From assembly GCA_027622495.1 (NCBI GenBank), contig JAQBYL010000242.1, positions 1 to 6,429 on the forward strand: a DNA stretch of 6,429 nucleotides, in the 5' to 3' direction. The position numbers and the translations under genes are program-made. The notes under the pieces are model-generated. The model ran no database searches. It saw nothing but the letters and a program-made list of their open reading frames with translations, and was not told where the DNA came from. Below are positions 5,133-6,429 of the stretch, in pieces (the first letter of the stretch is position 1; every line of letters starts with the position of its first letter). The stretch is from Pseudomonadota bacterium. Lineage in GTDB: Bacteria > Pseudomonadota > Gammaproteobacteria > Pseudomonadales > Azotimanducaceae.

Positions 5133-6429
5133 ATGGCGACACCCTTTCCCAATCATCCAAATCTTCGCGGCGGTTTTGCGCCGATCCAGATGGAGTGTGA
5201 TGCACCCGATCTGGTGGTCGAAGGTGCCATCCCACGTGAACTGAACGGGACCTTCTTCCGCAACGGGCCGAACCCGCAATTTGCCCCCCGTGGCGACTAT
5301 CACTGGTTTGCCGGTGACGGAATGATCCACGGCTTCTACATCGAAAATGGCCGGGTGGCGTACAAGAACCGCTGGAACCGCACCGTCAAGTGGAAGGCCG
5401 AGCACGAAGCCGGGCGCGCGCTGTTTGCCGCGTTCAATCCCATGGATGCTGACGAAAGTGTGCAGGGGATGGCCACCGACGGTCTGGCCAACACCAATGT
5501 GATCTGGCACGGCGGCAGGCTGCTGGCGCTGGAAGAAGCTCACGCACCGTTCGAACTGAATCCCCAGACACTCGAGTCGATCGGGCCATGGACATTCGGG
5601 GACAAACTGGTGGGCCCCATGACCGCTCATCCGAAGATCGATCCGGAAACGGGTGAAATGCTGTTCTTCGGCTACAACGCCGATGGCATGATCTCTGAGC
5701 AGATGTCTTTCCACGTAGTGGACCGGAACGGCAAGCTGACCCGTTCCGAGACCTTCGCGGCCCCCTACGCCGCCATGGTGCACGACTTCATTGTGACCCG
5801 TGAACACGTGATCTTTCCGATCTGGATCCATGGAACGCGCCATGTCAGGTGGGCCCGTATACGCCTGGGAGCCTGAGAAAGGCGTGCACATCGGCATCAT
5901 GCCAAGAAGCGGGTCGGTAGCCGATATGCGCTGGTTCAGAAGCGACCAGCCGGGTTTTGTGTTCCATCCCATGAACGCACACACCAATGGTGACACGGTC
6001 ACCTGTGACGTCTGCGAATTCGATCAGGCACCGCTGTTCCCGTCGGCGGATGGCAGCCCGGGGGATCCGGCCAAGTCGGTCCCGCGGCTGACCCGTTGGA
6101 CATTCGACATGGCGCAGAACAGTGCCGACTACAAATGGGAGCGTCTCAACGATCTGGCCTGCGAGTTTCCGCGCCTGGACGAGCGCTTCAGCGGTCTCGA
6201 CTACCGTTACGGCTACATGGCCTGCGACTCCCACCCTGAGTTCGACGTGGGTGGGTTCAACGGGATCGCACGGATCGACCACCAGACCGGCAAGATCGAC
6301 ATCCACCACGTGGGTGAAACCTGCGCCACATCCGAACCCATCTTCGTGCCGAAGAGCGGGGACGCCGCCGAAGGCGAAGGCTTCCTGCTCTCCAACGTCT
6401 ATGATGCCGAGCGCAAAGCCTCACACCTG
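5133..6429 (+). pseudogene. Carotenoid oxygenase family gene, frameshifted near 5820 and cut by window edge
   Basis: The first segment (5133-5819, frame of the ATG) has family hallmarks: GTFFRNGPNPQF (39-50), HWFAGDGMIHG (57-67), and two of the four iron-binding His, H166 (MTAHPKID) and H217 (VHDFIVT). In this frame translation leaves the family after VIFP and stops at 5876. Family-like sequence resumes in the +1 frame from about 5821 (SGSMERAMSGGPVYAWEPEKG) and stays open to 6429; it includes the third iron His at 5965-5967 (FHPMNAHTNGD) and SEPIFVP. The fourth His would lie beyond the window. Enzymes of this family cleave carotenoid, apocarotenoid or stilbene double bonds with O2 at a four-His iron centre. 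The start follows GAGGA by 7 nt. Codon use and motifs on both sides look undecayed, so the break is either recent or a sequence error. The protein otherwise appears cytoplasmic, with no signal peptide. Confidence 0.82.

Noticed and set aside
4982..5200. 72-aa plus-strand open frame in the spacer before the carotenoid oxygenase
   Set aside because: It has an AGGA four bases upstream, but the product is low-complexity, resembles nothing, and runs 68 bp into the well-supported next gene in another frame.
4962..6002. 346-aa open frame antisense to the carotenoid oxygenase
   Set aside because: The opposite strand carries clear family motifs in two segments; the antisense translation shows no domain or plausible start context.

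Overview
This window looks like part of a proteobacterial chromosome, most plausibly a marine gammaproteobacterium. The inference rests on protein style, moderately high GC content, tight overlapping genes and Shine-Dalgarno sites. No rRNA, tRNA or taxonomic marker is present, so the assignment is loose. No mobile element or CRISPR array is visible.

Left half, minus strand (about 2922 down to 1): a compact run of four genes. In transcription order they are a membrane-anchored exported protein of unknown function (198 aa), a membrane-anchored multicopper oxidase (557 aa), a small exported cupredoxin with a His/Met-rich N-terminus (193 aa), and the first 19 codons of a glutathione S-transferase that runs off the window. 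The first three genes are joined by TGATG and ATGA stop/start overlaps and the fourth follows after 16 bp, so they are probably one operon. The multicopper oxidase has its type 1 copper site in the first cupredoxin domain and has lost it in the second.

Centre, plus strand (3030-4145): divergent from that operon across a 107 bp spacer lies the most interesting gene. It encodes an exported thioredoxin-fold (redoxin/AhpC-TSA/TlpA-like) protein. Its open frame is interrupted by a single TGA exactly at the redox-active position (W-TGA-G-C-R). A hairpin with the geometry of a bacterial SECIS element follows directly, and the frame then stays open for 210 more codons with conserved thioredoxin features. 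The best reading is one 371-residue selenoprotein with selenocysteine at residue 161, which standard gene calling would split or truncate. Its position opposite a copper oxidase/cupredoxin operon suggests an envelope role in thiol or copper redox chemistry.

Right half: a phytanoyl-CoA dioxygenase-family Fe(II)/2-oxoglutarate oxygenase (minus strand, 4109-4921) converges on the selenoprotein gene and overlaps its 3' end by 37 bp. A 211 bp divergent spacer with a 16 bp near-palindrome separates it from a carotenoid oxygenase-family gene (plus strand, 5133 to the window end). That gene carries a frame break near 5820 where conserved residues seem to be missing, consistent with a short deletion or an assembly error. 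The two non-heme iron oxygenases may share regulation and a substrate pathway, but this is inferred only from their arrangement.
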